Shown piece after piece: positions 5,987 through 14,730 of a stretch of 64,000 nucleotides of DNA. How positions within the stretch are numbered: position 1 is the first letter of the stretch; each line of letters opens with the position of its first letter. The notes beneath the pieces were generated by a model. It searched no databases and was not told the DNA's origin. It saw only the letters and a list, made by a program, of their open reading frames with translations. The position numbers and the translations under genes were made by a program. The stretch lies in assembly GCA_963665015.2 (NCBI GenBank), contig CAXXSY010000004.1:1178001-1242000 (forward strand), given 5' to 3'. The DNA is from G963662655 sp963665015 (GTDB lineage: Bacteria; Cloacimonadota; Cloacimonadia; Cloacimonadales; JAIOQZ01).

Positions 5987-8671
5987 ATGGACATCGACAA
6001 AATATATCAGCCTCAGACCAAAGAGAAAAAGTGGTATAAATACTGGATGGATAACGGTATGTTCACGCCGCGGATCGATCCGGACAAGAAGCCTTACACC
6101 ATCCTGATCCCGCCGCCGAACGTGACCGGCATCCTGCACATGGGCCACGTGCTCAACAACACCTATCAGGACGTGATGGTGCGCTATCAGCGGATGACGG
6201 GACGTCCGACCCTCTGGCTGCCCGGTGTGGATCACGCCGGCATCGCCACCCAAAACGTGGTCGAGAAAGAACTCGCCAAAGAGGGCAAGACACGGTTCGA
6301 CGTGGGCCGCGACAAGCTCGTGGAACGCATCTGGGAATGGAAGGAGCAGAAGGGCGGACGCATCATCGAGCAGCTCAAACAGCTCGGTGCCTCCTGCGAC
6401 TGGTCCCGCGAGCGCTACACCATGGACGACGTGCTCTCGAAGGCCGTCCGAAAGGTGTTCGTGCACCTCTACGAGAAGGATTTGATCTACAAGGGCAACT
6501 ACATCATCAACTGGTGTCCGCGCTGCAACACCGCGCTCTCCAACGACGAGGTGGATCACGAGGATGAGACCGGCAAACTGTGGCACCTCTGCTATCCGTT
6601 CAGCGACGGCAGCGACTTCGTGACCGTGGCTACCACGCGCCCCGAAACCATGCTAGGCGACGTCGCCGTGGCGGTGAACCCGAACGACGAGCGCTACAAG
6701 GACAAGATTGGTCAGACGGTTATTCTGCCGTTCATCGGACGCGAGATTCCCATCATCGCCGACGAATACGTCGATATGACGTTCGGCACCGGCTGCGTGA
6801 AGATCACCCCGGCGCATGACCCGAACGACTTCCTGATGGGTCAGCGGCATGGTCTGGAGCCGATCTTGGTGATGGACGACCACGGCATCATGAACGAAAA
6901 CGCGGGTCCGGTGTTTGTGGGCAAGGATCGCTTTGAATGCCGCAGGATGATCGTCGAGCAGCTCCAGCAGCAACGCCTGCTCGCCAAGATCGAGGATCAC
7001 CAGCACGCGGTGGGGCACTGCTACCGCTGCAACACCGTCATCGAGCCGTACCTGTCCGATCAGTGGTTCGTGCGCATGAAACCGCTGGGCGATCCCGCCA
7101 TCGACGTGGTGAACAAGGGCGAGGTGAGATTCATCCCCGAGCGCTGGACGAAGGTCTATCTGCACTGGATGGAGAACATCCGCGACTGGTGCATCTCGCG
7201 CCAGATATGGTGGGGCCACCGCATCCCGGCCTGGTACTGCGAATGCGGCGAGATGATCGTCTCGGAAGAAGACCCGACCCACTGCCCGAAGTGCGGCAGC
7301 GATAAACTGCGTCAGGACGAAGACGTGCTCGACACCTGGTTCTCTTCGTGGCTCTGGCCCTTCTCGACGATGGGCTGGCCCGAGAAGACCGAAGACCTCG
7401 AGTACTTTCTGCCGACCAACCTGCTCATCACCGCGCCCGGCATCATCTACCTCTGGGTGGCGCGCATGATCATGTCCACACTGGAATTCACGGGCAAGAT
7501 ACCGTTCGACACCGTGTTCCTGCACGGGATGGTCCTGGACGAGCAGGGTCGGAAGATGAGCAAATCGCTGGGCAATTCGCCCGATCCGATCGACCTCATC
7601 GAGGAGTACGGCGCCGACGCACTCAGGTTCAGCATGATTTTCAACACGCCGCGCGGTCAGGACAGCTATTTCTCCGAGGGCGTGCTCGAGAACGGGCGCA
7701 ACTTTGCCAACAAGATATGGAACGCCTACCGCTTCATCATGATGGGCGTGGAGAAGATCGACGGGATGCCCAATAAGGACGAACTCGAACTGGAGCTCGC
7801 CGACCGCTGGATTCTCTCGCGCCTCAGCGAGGTGACCAGGCTTGCGCGCGAGCACTTCGAGGCCGTGCGTTTCAACGACGCCGCGCAGCTCATCCAGGAA
7901 TTTATCTGGAAGGAGTTCTGCTCGTGGTACCTCGAACTCAGCAAGGACCGCATTTACAGCGACGACAAGCCGAAGGCGCAACGCACCGCGAAATACATCC
8001 TGCTGCACGTGCTGGAGCAGTCCATGCGACTGTTGCACCCGCTGATGCCGTTCATCACCGAAGAGATATGGCAGAGTTTGAAATCGATGCTACCGCTGGA
8101 AGAAGAAGCGCTCATAATCGCGAAGTATCCGAGTCCCGAAGGACAGGTGCTCAATATCAATATAAACCTTGAGTTTGATAATGGAATTGATGTCAACGTT
8201 ATTGATGCAATGAGGTGGATACAAGACTATACTTCTTCCATAAGAAATCTAAGAAAACAAGGCGGAATAAGTGAGGGAAAAAAAGGCGATGTTTCCATAT
8301 ATACTTCAAGCGTGAAAGTAGACGCTGTATTGGAGGATAGCAGTAGTTATATCTGCAAACTTGCGAAAGTAAACAAGTTGCAATTTGGGTCAATGATTCA
8401 GCGTCCAAGACCTTCATTTGCTGATGTTGTAGATGATAGTGAAATATATCTACATCTCAACGGTCTGGTGGATATCGACGGCGAGATCGCGCGGCTCGAA
8501 AAGCAGGAGCAGAAACTCGCGCAGGACCTCAAGCGCATCGAGGGCAAGCTGAACAACGAAAAGTTTACCTCCCGCGCACCCAAAGAGGTGGTCGATAAGG
8601 AGCGAGAAAAGTATGACGAGGTCAAGGTCACGCTCGACAAGACCCGGACTCTTCTGGATGATCTGAGATAA
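5987..8671 (+). CDS. valS: Valine--tRNA ligase
   Basis: An 894-residue class I aminoacyl-tRNA synthetase. The HIGH motif is HMGH (residues 51-54) after PPPNVTG. The editing domain is in the middle. KMSKS lies at residues 523-527 (GRKMSKSLGN). The anticodon-binding helices are followed by the C-terminal coiled coil with EIARLEKQ and KLNNEKF. It charges tRNA-Val and edits Thr. An AAAGGAG ribosome site precedes the ATG. Oddity: bases ~8150-8455 (residues ~722-823) are strongly AT-rich with different codon choice, while the flanks are GC-rich; the protein reads straight through with family-like features (SIRNLRKQGGIS). This points to a recombined segment. A terminator follows. Confidence 0.97.
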   Translation: MDIDKIYQPQTKEKKWYKYWMDNGMFTPRIDPDKKPYTILIPPPNVTGILHMGHVLNNTYQDVMVRYQRMTGRPTLWLPGVDHAGIATQNVVEKELAKEGKTRFDVGRDKLVERIWEWKEQKGGRIIEQLKQLGASCDWSRERYTMDDVLSKAVRKVFVHLYEKDLIYKGNYIINWCPRCNTALSNDEVDHEDETGKLWHLCYPFSDGSDFVTVATTRPETMLGDVAVAVNPNDERYKDKIGQTVILPFIGREIPIIADEYVDMTFGTGCVKITPAHDPNDFLMGQRHGLEPILVMDDHGIMNENAGPVFVGKDRFECRRMIVEQLQQQRLLAKIEDHQHAVGHCYRCNTVIEPYLSDQWFVRMKPLGDPAIDVVNKGEVRFIPERWTKVYLHWMENIRDWCISRQIWWGHRIPAWYCECGEMIVSEEDPTHCPKCGSDKLRQDEDVLDTWFSSWLWPFSTMGWPEKTEDLEYFLPTNLLITAPGIIYLWVARMIMSTLEFTGKIPFDTVFLHGMVLDEQGRKMSKSLGNSPDPIDLIEEYGADALRFSMIFNTPRGQDSYFSEGVLENGRNFANKIWNAYRFIMMGVEKIDGMPNKDELELELADRWILSRLSEVTRLAREHFEAVRFNDAAQLIQEFIWKEFCSWYLELSKDRIYSDDKPKAQRTAKYILLHVLEQSMRLLHPLMPFITEEIWQSLKSMLPLEEEALIIAKYPSPEGQVLNININLEFDNGIDVNVIDAMRWIQDYTSSIRNLRKQGGISEGKKGDVSIYTSSVKVDAVLEDSSSYICKLAKVNKLQFGSMIQRPRPSFADVVDDSEIYLHLNGLVDIDGEIARLEKQEQKLAQDLKRIEGKLNNEKFTSRAPKEVVDKEREKYDEVKVTLDKTRTLLDDLR

Positions 8672-8690
8672 TAATCGAACGATAGATGCA

Positions 8691-8718
8691 GGGGAGAGCG
8701 AAGGTTCTCCCCTTTTTT
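8691..8718 (+). terminator. Rho-independent terminator after valS
   Basis: Stem GGGGAGA (8691-8697) pairs with TCTCCCC (8706-8712) and is followed directly by six T (8713-8718). It lies 20 bases after the valS stop. Confidence 0.9.
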
Positions 8719-8725
8719 ATCCCTT

Positions 8726-8821
8726 GGGTACACAGACGTCCACGTCTGTAACTCTCTCAGGTACACGGACGTCCACGTCTGTAACTCTCTCAGGTACACG
8801 GACGTTCTCGTCCGCATCTCT
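8726..8821. repeat. Three tandem REP-like hairpins
   Basis: Copies begin GGTACAC at about 8727, 8760 and 8793, spaced by 33 bases. Stems are ACAGACG/CGTCTGT, ACGGACG/CGTCTGT (with a G-T pair) and ACGGACG/CGTCCG. All have a T-rich 3' tail of the ATCTCT/AACTCTCT kind. They form the leader of the next gene. Confidence 0.85.
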
Positions 8822-8842
8822 AATCTCAACAAAGGAGCCAAC

Positions 8843-9352
8843 ATGAGACTGGTAAAATTTTCCAGGATAACCGAAAAGGAATACACGGACTATAAGCGCG
8901 AACTGATGGCTTCGGGCGAGATGATCTCACCTTCGGTAGCGATCAAAGGAAACTGCACGTTTGAAGAAACGATGGCACAATGGCAAGCCGAAACATCGCG
9001 CGAGACCTGTCCGGATGGATGGGTGCCGGCGACGCTCTATTTCCTCGTGAACGATGCAGGACGTATCCTCGGAGCGATCCATTTCCGGCACGAGTTGAAC
9101 GACTTCCTGAAGCACTTCGGTGGTCATATCGGATATGGCGTGCGAAAATCCGAGCGACGCAAAGGTTACGCCACCCTGATGCTGAAGATGATGCTCGATG
9201 TGGCGCGTGAGAAGGGCTACAAGCGCGTCTTCATCTCCTGTCACGACGACAACGTCGGCTCCGCGAAGACCATCGAGAACAACGGCGGAAAGTCCTACAC
9301 CACCTCGACGCACGCGGGACGGCTGTTCAGGCAATATTGGGTGGAAGTGTAA
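8843..9352 (+). CDS. GNAT-family acetyltransferase
   Basis: A 169-residue protein. The acetyl-CoA-binding region is VRKSERRKGYATLMLKMML (a Q/RxxGxG/A-type loop), followed by the AREKGYKRVFISCHDDN strand and the SAKTIENNGG motif typical of GNAT enzymes of the COG3981 kind. A substrate is not predictable. An AAAGGAGCCAAC ribosome site precedes the ATG. It stands alone between REP hairpins and the RAYT unit. Confidence 0.85.
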   Translation: MRLVKFSRITEKEYTDYKRELMASGEMISPSVAIKGNCTFEETMAQWQAETSRETCPDGWVPATLYFLVNDAGRILGAIHFRHELNDFLKHFGGHIGYGVRKSERRKGYATLMLKMMLDVAREKGYKRVFISCHDDNVGSAKTIENNGGKSYTTSTHAGRLFRQYWVEV

Positions 9353-9444
9353 CGGAGCGCAGGCATCTCGTATCTCAGATGGAGCGCAGGCTTCCTGTAT
9401 CCCTGCTGGAGCGCAGGCATCCCTGCCTGCTTCCTATTTTCTTA

Positions 9445-9473
9445 TTGACAATATCCAGAGCGAATCCATTAAT
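9445..9473 (+). promoter_or_regulatory. Candidate promoter of the RAYT gene
   Basis: TTGACA (9445-9450), a 17-base spacer, then ATTAAT (9468-9473). The expected start of transcription is about the ATG at 9479, and there is no Shine-Dalgarno, so the message could be leaderless and weakly translated. Confidence 0.4.
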
Positions 9474-9478
9474 TATGT

Positions 9479-10054
9479 ATGGAAAATCGAAAAGGATGGC
9501 ATAGTCGAGGTTATTTACCTCATTACGATGTAGCGAATGTTTACCAATTCATTACAGTGCGCCTTTACGATTCAGTCCCGGATGATGTATTGGAGATATG
9601 GAGGCTGGAGAAGCAGTCCAAAGGATCGCAGGAAGACAGAAGCCTGGCCGAAGACTGTCTTGAAAAGTACGATGTTTCCAGCTATGGGTTTTGCGCATTC
9701 AATAACGATGAAATTGCTGGAATGTCTCAACAAGCGCTTCTTTATCATCACAACAAGAAGTATGAGCTTCTTGAGTGGTGCATTATGCCAAATCATATTC
9801 ATGTATTGATTAAGACGAACGATCTGTTTCCGCTGTCTGAAATAGTTCATTCATGGAAATCGTTTATTGCAAGCAAGGCAAATCGGATTTTGGGGCGTTC
9901 GGGAAAGTTCTGGATGTCGGATTATTTCGATCGCTATATCAGGAATGACCAGCATTTTCACTCGACGATTGATTATATACGGAACAATCCTGTTAAGGCG
10001 AAACTTGTCGGAGTTGCCGGGGAATGGACGTGGTCGTCTATAAATTGGAAGTAG
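9479..10054 (+). CDS. REP-associated tyrosine transposase (RAYT, Y1_Tnp family)
   Basis: A 191-residue protein. RGYLPHYDVANVYQFITVRL opens the domain. The metal-binding HUH motif is in MPNHIHVLIK (about residues 102-111). The C-terminal block FDRYIRNDQHFHSTIDYIR, then NNPVKAKLVG and WTWSSINW, is the diagnostic RAYT end; a catalytic Tyr is probably the one in DYIRNNP. RAYTs are single-copy relatives of IS200/IS605 transposases thought to move REP hairpins. GC is lower than average. The gene appears intact. Confidence 0.92.
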   Translation: MENRKGWHSRGYLPHYDVANVYQFITVRLYDSVPDDVLEIWRLEKQSKGSQEDRSLAEDCLEKYDVSSYGFCAFNNDEIAGMSQQALLYHHNKKYELLEWCIMPNHIHVLIKTNDLFPLSEIVHSWKSFIASKANRILGRSGKFWMSDYFDRYIRNDQHFHSTIDYIRNNPVKAKLVGVAGEWTWSSINWK

Positions 10055-10322
10055 AGAGGCAGGCAGGGATGCCTGCGCTCCAGCAGGGATACAGGAAGCC
10101 TGCGCTCCATCTGAGATACGAGATGCCTGCGCTCCATTGGTATCGTGACACCAGAGCTCCATTCACATCAGAACTACATTGACAAATCAGCATCGAAACG
10201 GGATATGTGCTTTAACGTTATATTGTGTCATTCGGCATGATAAAGCTTGCGATGCCCGTAATCGTTGAATGCTGAATTTCACAATGATCATCGATGCATG
10301 TGAGCATAACCGATAAGGTAAC

Positions 10323-11087
10323 ATGGAGAAACCTGTGAAGAAGAAGATATACAACAAGCTGGTGAAGCACGCCGCGCAAAGGGCGGGATATTTCTGTCTG
10401 ATCGATCCGGATCGGTTCGACGTAAACACGACGGTCGAAATGGCGGTCAGCTGCGCCGAAAACGGAGCTGACGCGCTCTTGATCGGCGGCAGTCTGATGA
10501 TCCACGACAATTTCGAAAAATCGCTGAAGATGATTCGTCGGGCGGTCGATATCCCGGTTTTGATCTTTCCGGGTGTATTCAACTTCGTCTCGAAGCATGC
10601 CGACGCACTCTTGCTCTTGAGCATGGTTTCGAGTCGGAATCCGCAGATGCTGATCGGCGAGCAGGTTCGCGCGGCGCCGTTGATCCGCAGTTACAATATC
10701 GAGGTGATCGGAACCGGCTACATGGTGATCGACTCCGGGAAATTGACCTCGGTGCAGTACATGAGCCACAGCATTCCCATCCCGCGCAACAAGCCCGATA
10801 TCGCGGTCGCGCACGCGCTCGCGGCGCAGTACCTCGGCATGCGTCTGATTTACATGGACGCCGGTAGTGGCGCGGATCAGCCGATGACGGCAGAGATGAT
10901 CAAGGCGGTACGCGACGCTGTGGAAGTGCCGATTATCGTGGGGGGCGGAATCCGCACACCCGAAGCCGCCGTCGAACTCGCCCAGGCTGGCGCGGACTTC
11001 ATCGTGACCGGCACGGTGCTCGAAGACGAGCAGGATACATCGCTGGTGCGGCAGTTCGCGGACGCCATCCACGGGATTACGCGATGA
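10323..11087 (+). CDS. Geranylgeranylglyceryl phosphate synthase family protein
   Basis: A 254-residue TIM-barrel prenyltransferase. Recognised from FCLIDPDRFD at the start, DALLIGGSLM, FPGVFNFVSKHADA, NPQMLIGEQVRAAP, YMDAGSGA, and the phosphate-binding IIVGGGIRTPE and GADFIVTGTV. The family joins a C20-C35 isoprenoid to sn-glycerol-1-phosphate, the first committed step of archaeal-type ether lipids; bacterial copies are known in Bacteroidota/FCB and, as PcrB, in Bacillota. The chain length made here cannot be read. It is first in a four-gene operon and shares ATGA with the next gene. No glycerol-1-phosphate dehydrogenase or DGGGP synthase is in the window. Confidence 0.9.
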   Translation: MEKPVKKKIYNKLVKHAAQRAGYFCLIDPDRFDVNTTVEMAVSCAENGADALLIGGSLMIHDNFEKSLKMIRRAVDIPVLIFPGVFNFVSKHADALLLLSMVSSRNPQMLIGEQVRAAPLIRSYNIEVIGTGYMVIDSGKLTSVQYMSHSIPIPRNKPDIAVAHALAAQYLGMRLIYMDAGSGADQPMTAEMIKAVRDAVEVPIIVGGGIRTPEAAVELAQAGADFIVTGTVLEDEQDTSLVRQFADAIHGITR

Positions 11088-11881
11088 TCGATATCCATAC
11101 CCACATCCTTCCCGCTATCGATGACGGCTCGCCCGATCTCGATACATCCGTCAACACGGTTCGGATCGCGCAGGAAGCCGGTATCTCGGAGATCGTGCTG
11201 ACCCCGCATTACTTGCGCGGAAGCTACGATAATCCGAGACCGAAGCTACTCGCGATTCTTCCCGAACTGGAAAAAGCGGTGGCGGAAGCGGGTATCGAGA
11301 TGAAATTCCACATCGGTACCGAAGTGATGCTGGACAACAATATTCTGGACGATATCAGGAAGCACGACCTGCACCTCGCGGACACGAAATACGTGCTGGT
11401 CGAGTCGAGCATGAACGGCTTTCCGGGATTCTTCATCCAGGCGCTGTACGATCTCGTGCGCAACGGGTACAAGCCGATTCTGGCGCACCCCGAGCGCTAC
11501 ATGGACATCCAGACCAACATCGGCATGGCGGAAGACCTGCTCTACCGCAACGTCTATATGCAAGTCAACGCCGGAAGCCTCACCGGCGGTTACGGCAACA
11601 ACGTCGAACGGACCGCCTGGGCACTGATCGAAAACGGCTTAGCCCACTTCCTCGCCTCCGACAACCACTGCCGCACACAAAACAACTCGATGCAGGACGC
11701 GGTCGAATTGATCAACGAGCGCTACGACGAATACACTTCGGAGCTGTTCACGAGAATCAATCCCGGAAAAATGCTTCGTGGCGAAGAGATCGACTACTTC
11801 TACCTCAGCACCGCCGAGGTGACGGACGACGATAAACGACACCCCGTTCGAAAGGTGCTGGACTTTTTATGGAAAAGGTAA
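11084..11881 (+). CDS. CpsB/YwqE-type PHP-domain tyrosine phosphatase
   Basis: A 265-residue PHP-fold metal-dependent phosphatase. The metal ligands are visible in IDIHTHILPAIDDGS, LTPHY, GTEV, ILAHPERY and FLASDNH, in the order typical of CpsB/CapC/YwqE proteins. These dephosphorylate bacterial tyrosine kinases that control capsule and exopolysaccharide export. No BY-kinase or polysaccharide genes lie nearby, so the substrate is open. It overlaps the GGGP synthase stop by four bases and the next gene by 13, so translation is probably coupled. Confidence 0.88.
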   Translation: MIDIHTHILPAIDDGSPDLDTSVNTVRIAQEAGISEIVLTPHYLRGSYDNPRPKLLAILPELEKAVAEAGIEMKFHIGTEVMLDNNILDDIRKHDLHLADTKYVLVESSMNGFPGFFIQALYDLVRNGYKPILAHPERYMDIQTNIGMAEDLLYRNVYMQVNAGSLTGGYGNNVERTAWALIENGLAHFLASDNHCRTQNNSMQDAVELINERYDEYTSELFTRINPGKMLRGEEIDYFYLSTAEVTDDDKRHPVRKVLDFLWKR

Positions 11882-12846
11882 AAAAGGTTCTGATCACCGG
11901 CGCGACCGGCTTTATTGGAAGACAGGTGGCGCAGCGGCTTGCGCCGCGCAAGCTTGATTTGACGGGTATTGTCCGTCCGGAGACATCGAGAAAGCGACTC
12001 GAGCCGCTCGAAGGCTTTATGACGCTCGCGAAGATCGACCTCTCGGACATCCCGGCGCTGAAGAAATTTTTGGCTGAGAACGAGTTTGACGCAATCCTGC
12101 ACATCGGCGCGATCCGTGGCGGCAGGAGATTCCCGAAGAAGAAATACTACGCGGCGAACGTCCTGGCGACCGAGCAGCTCATGCTGGCGGCGTACCGGAC
12201 GAAGGCGCGGTTCGTGTTCTGCTCCTCGGTGGGCGTGTTCGGCGCGATTCCGAACGAACTCCCTGCGAACGACCTGACGGAGCGGCAGCGCGACGGATAT
12301 TATCACGAGACCAAGATCGAAGCCGAAGCCATCGTGCAGAAGATGGTGCTGGAGGGTCTGGACGGCTATATCATCCGCCCCTCGATCACCTACGGGCCGG
12401 GCGATTACGGCTTTCCATACACCCTGACCAAGCTGGTCGATAAGCGGATGCTTTTCCTGCCTAATCGCACTGTACGCATCCACCTGACCGACGTGAACAT
12501 CCTCGCGGACGTATTCGCCAAGACTCTGGAGGCGCAGTTGACGCCCGGATCGGCGTACATCGTAGCGGACCGGCAGCCGGTGTCGTTATTGGAGCTTGCG
12601 GACGAGATTCACGAAAAGCTGCACGGTAAACCGTATCCCAGAAACCGGATCGTATCGGGGATGTGGTTCCGACTTGGCGAGCGGATTGCGAAATGGATGA
12701 AAAGCGACCTCTGGCTGGCACGGTTCCGCTTGATCTCCAGGTCGTGGTTCTACGATGTCGAGAATACGTACGAGGAATTCAACATCCGGCATCAACGCAC
12801 GCTGGTCGGCTTCAAGTCGGTACTCGATTTTTACAGGAAGAAGTGA
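11869..12846 (+). CDS. NAD-dependent epimerase/dehydratase (extended SDR)
   Basis: A 325-residue extended short-chain dehydrogenase. The N-terminal Rossmann motif is GATGFIG (residues 10-16), then CSSVGVFG and the catalytic Y-x3-K in GYYHETKIEAE; SITYGPGDYGFP follows the active site. Such enzymes act on nucleotide sugars or on isoprenoid/sterol alcohols; the exact substrate is not given by sequence. The ATG lies inside the preceding gene. Co-transcription with GGGP synthase and a methyltransferase could mean a lipid or glycolipid substrate, which is inference. Confidence 0.85.
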   Translation: MEKVKKVLITGATGFIGRQVAQRLAPRKLDLTGIVRPETSRKRLEPLEGFMTLAKIDLSDIPALKKFLAENEFDAILHIGAIRGGRRFPKKKYYAANVLATEQLMLAAYRTKARFVFCSSVGVFGAIPNELPANDLTERQRDGYYHETKIEAEAIVQKMVLEGLDGYIIRPSITYGPGDYGFPYTLTKLVDKRMLFLPNRTVRIHLTDVNILADVFAKTLEAQLTPGSAYIVADRQPVSLLELADEIHEKLHGKPYPRNRIVSGMWFRLGERIAKWMKSDLWLARFRLISRSWFYDVENTYEEFNIRHQRTLVGFKSVLDFYRKK

Positions 12847-12848
12847 TC

Positions 12849-13682
12849 ATGGCGATACCGATTCTGCATTTCTGGAAAAAGTATTTTGAAGCGCCGGACG
12901 AGGGCCTCGGGTCTTCGTACGAGCGGATCATCCTGAACAAGAAGATGGAGCAGATTTGCCGTCTGTTCAAGGCCAAAACGGTTTTGGAAGCGCCTTCGTT
13001 CGGGTTTACCGGAACCTCCGGCATCAACAGCATGTCGCTGGCGCAATGCGGCTACGATGTGACGGTGCTGGATCACGAGCCGGAGCGGGTCGAACTGATA
13101 AAGAAGGTCTGGAGCGATGTCGGTCTGACCGCCGATATTCTTCTGGTCGAGGACTATATCGACCTGCCGTTCGAGGACGACACCTTCGACGTTTCGTGGA
13201 ATTTCTCGGCGCTGTGGTTCGTGGAAGATATCGAAGTATTTCTGGAGAATCTGACCCGCGTGACGAAAAAGGCGATCGTGCTCTGTGTGCCGAACCGACT
13301 GGGGATCGGCTACCTGAGCCAGAAATACACGGGCAAAGACGATCTGAAAAAGTACCTGAAAGAAGACTATATCAAGCCGGCAGTATTTTTGAAAATCATG
13401 CAAGACTTGGGTTGGAAGAAGGTTGAAGGGAACTTCATCGACTGCCCGCCATGGCCTGATATCGGAATGCCCAAGGCGAAGTTTCTGCAAAAATTCGGGC
13501 TCGGATTCCTGGTGAACGAGGAGGTCAAGCCGGAGCCGTTGACAATATTGGATCATTACACCGGCACGGATCCTGATTTTGAAAGCAAGATGATGCGATA
13601 CGCCTGGTTCGAAAACCAAATGCCGTGGCTGGTGAAGCGCTTCTGGGCGCACCATCGCTATGTCCTGTTTACGCAGGTGTGA
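12849..13682 (+). CDS. Class I SAM-dependent methyltransferase-like protein
   Basis: A 277-residue protein. The Rossmann core is visible from KTVLEAPSFGFTGTSGINS (motif I position), VTVLDHEPERVEL (acidic end of strand 2), and LPFEDDTFDVSWNFSALW (motif IV region). Motif I is a poor match for the normal E-x-G-x-G-x-G, so SAM binding is likely but not certain. The start at 12849 follows AGGAAGAAG; an in-frame GTG at 12843 is the alternative. The substrate is unknown. It is the last gene of the GGGP synthase operon, three bases after the epimerase stop. Confidence 0.7.
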   Translation: MAIPILHFWKKYFEAPDEGLGSSYERIILNKKMEQICRLFKAKTVLEAPSFGFTGTSGINSMSLAQCGYDVTVLDHEPERVELIKKVWSDVGLTADILLVEDYIDLPFEDDTFDVSWNFSALWFVEDIEVFLENLTRVTKKAIVLCVPNRLGIGYLSQKYTGKDDLKKYLKEDYIKPAVFLKIMQDLGWKKVEGNFIDCPPWPDIGMPKAKFLQKFGLGFLVNEEVKPEPLTILDHYTGTDPDFESKMMRYAWFENQMPWLVKRFWAHHRYVLFTQV

Positions 13683-13723
13683 AAAAAGTTGGATAATCAA
13701 GCAAGGAAGGATAAATTCTTACT

Positions 13724-14710
13724 ATGAGCGAACACGTGGAATTGCTTAAAAAACTGGCAGCAACGAGAGAAAAGATCGAGAGCGAAATCGGAAAGATCAT
13801 CGTCGGACAAAATCGTGTGATCGAGGAAATCCTGATCGCGCTGTTCGCGGGTGGACATTGCCTGATCGAGGGCGTGCCCGGACTGGCGAAGACCCTGATG
13901 GTCTCCACACTGGCACGGATTCTCGACCTCAAGTTCAACCGCATTCAGTTCACGCCCGACCTGATGCCCTCCGACATCACAGGAACCGATATCCTGGCGG
14001 AGAACAAGGCGGATGGCAAGCGATATTTCGAGTATATCAAAGGGCCGATCTTTTCGAATATCATCCTCGCGGACGAGATCAACCGAACGCCGCCCAAGAC
14101 GCAGGCAGCGCTCCTTCAGGCGATGCAGGAATACCAGGTGACCGCCGGAAACCAGACGTTCGAGATCGAACGGCCGTTTCTGGTGCTTGCCACGCAGAAC
14201 CCGATCGAGCAAGAGGGAACCTACCCGCTTCCGGAGGCGCAGCTCGACCGCTTCATGTTCAATATCAACATCGATTACCCGGATTTCGAAGAGGAAAAGG
14301 AGATCGTGCGTGCCACCACCTCCGTCGAGATGCCCGAGGTGCAACCTATGATGAACGGCGCGGAGATTCTCGCGATCCAGAAAGCGGTGCGCATTCTGCC
14401 TGTCAGCGAGCATGTGCTGGATTTTGCCGTGCGTCTTGCGCGTTCGACCAGACCAAAGAGCGAAGACGCGCCGGAGTTCATCCGACGGTGGGTCAACTGG
14501 GGCGCCGGACCGCGAGCTTCGCAATATCTGATCCTGGCGGCAAAGACCAGAGCCGCGTTGCAGAACCGACCGTCGCCTTCCGAGGAAGATGTGATTCGCG
14601 TGGCGGAGATCGTCTTGCAGCACCGCATCGTGATTTCCTTCACCGCCGAGGCGGAGGGACTGCGCGCCAGGGATGTCATCGAGAAGCTTATCGCTGAATT
14701 AAAAACCTGA
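13724..14710 (+). CDS. MoxR-family AAA+ ATPase
   Basis: A 328-residue AAA+ protein. Walker A is GVPGLAKT (residues 50-57), Walker B IILADEINRTPP, then sensor region LATQNPIEQEGTYPLPEAQLDRF and a C-terminal lid (NWGAGPRASQYLILAAK) typical of MoxR. MoxR proteins act as chaperone-like ATPases, usually with DUF58 and VWA partners encoded next door. Here neither partner is adjacent; a histidine kinase follows 20 bases downstream. The role is therefore open. Confidence 0.93.
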   Translation: MSEHVELLKKLAATREKIESEIGKIIVGQNRVIEEILIALFAGGHCLIEGVPGLAKTLMVSTLARILDLKFNRIQFTPDLMPSDITGTDILAENKADGKRYFEYIKGPIFSNIILADEINRTPPKTQAALLQAMQEYQVTAGNQTFEIERPFLVLATQNPIEQEGTYPLPEAQLDRFMFNINIDYPDFEEEKEIVRATTSVEMPEVQPMMNGAEILAIQKAVRILPVSEHVLDFAVRLARSTRPKSEDAPEFIRRWVNWGAGPRASQYLILAAKTRAALQNRPSPSEEDVIRVAEIVLQHRIVISFTAEAEGLRARDVIEKLIAELKT

Positions 14711-14730
14711 AGTCAACTGGAGATCGATAG

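Larger units (their letters stand above)
9354..10135 (+). mobile_element. RAYT unit (REP transposase between 77-bp perfect inverted repeats)
   Basis: Bases 9354-9430 are the exact reverse complement of 10059-10135. Each arm holds three hairpin modules starting GGAGCGCAGGC; the innermost has stem GCAGGC/GCCTGC. The arms enclose a complete REP-associated tyrosine transposase gene. The same module appears alone at 36257-36284 and 36833-36859. No target-site duplication is evident from reading. Confidence 0.9.

Noticed and set aside
6653..8038. A 461-residue minus-strand open frame opposite valS
   Set aside because: Shadow of GC-rich valS codons; His/Val-rich composition and no domain.
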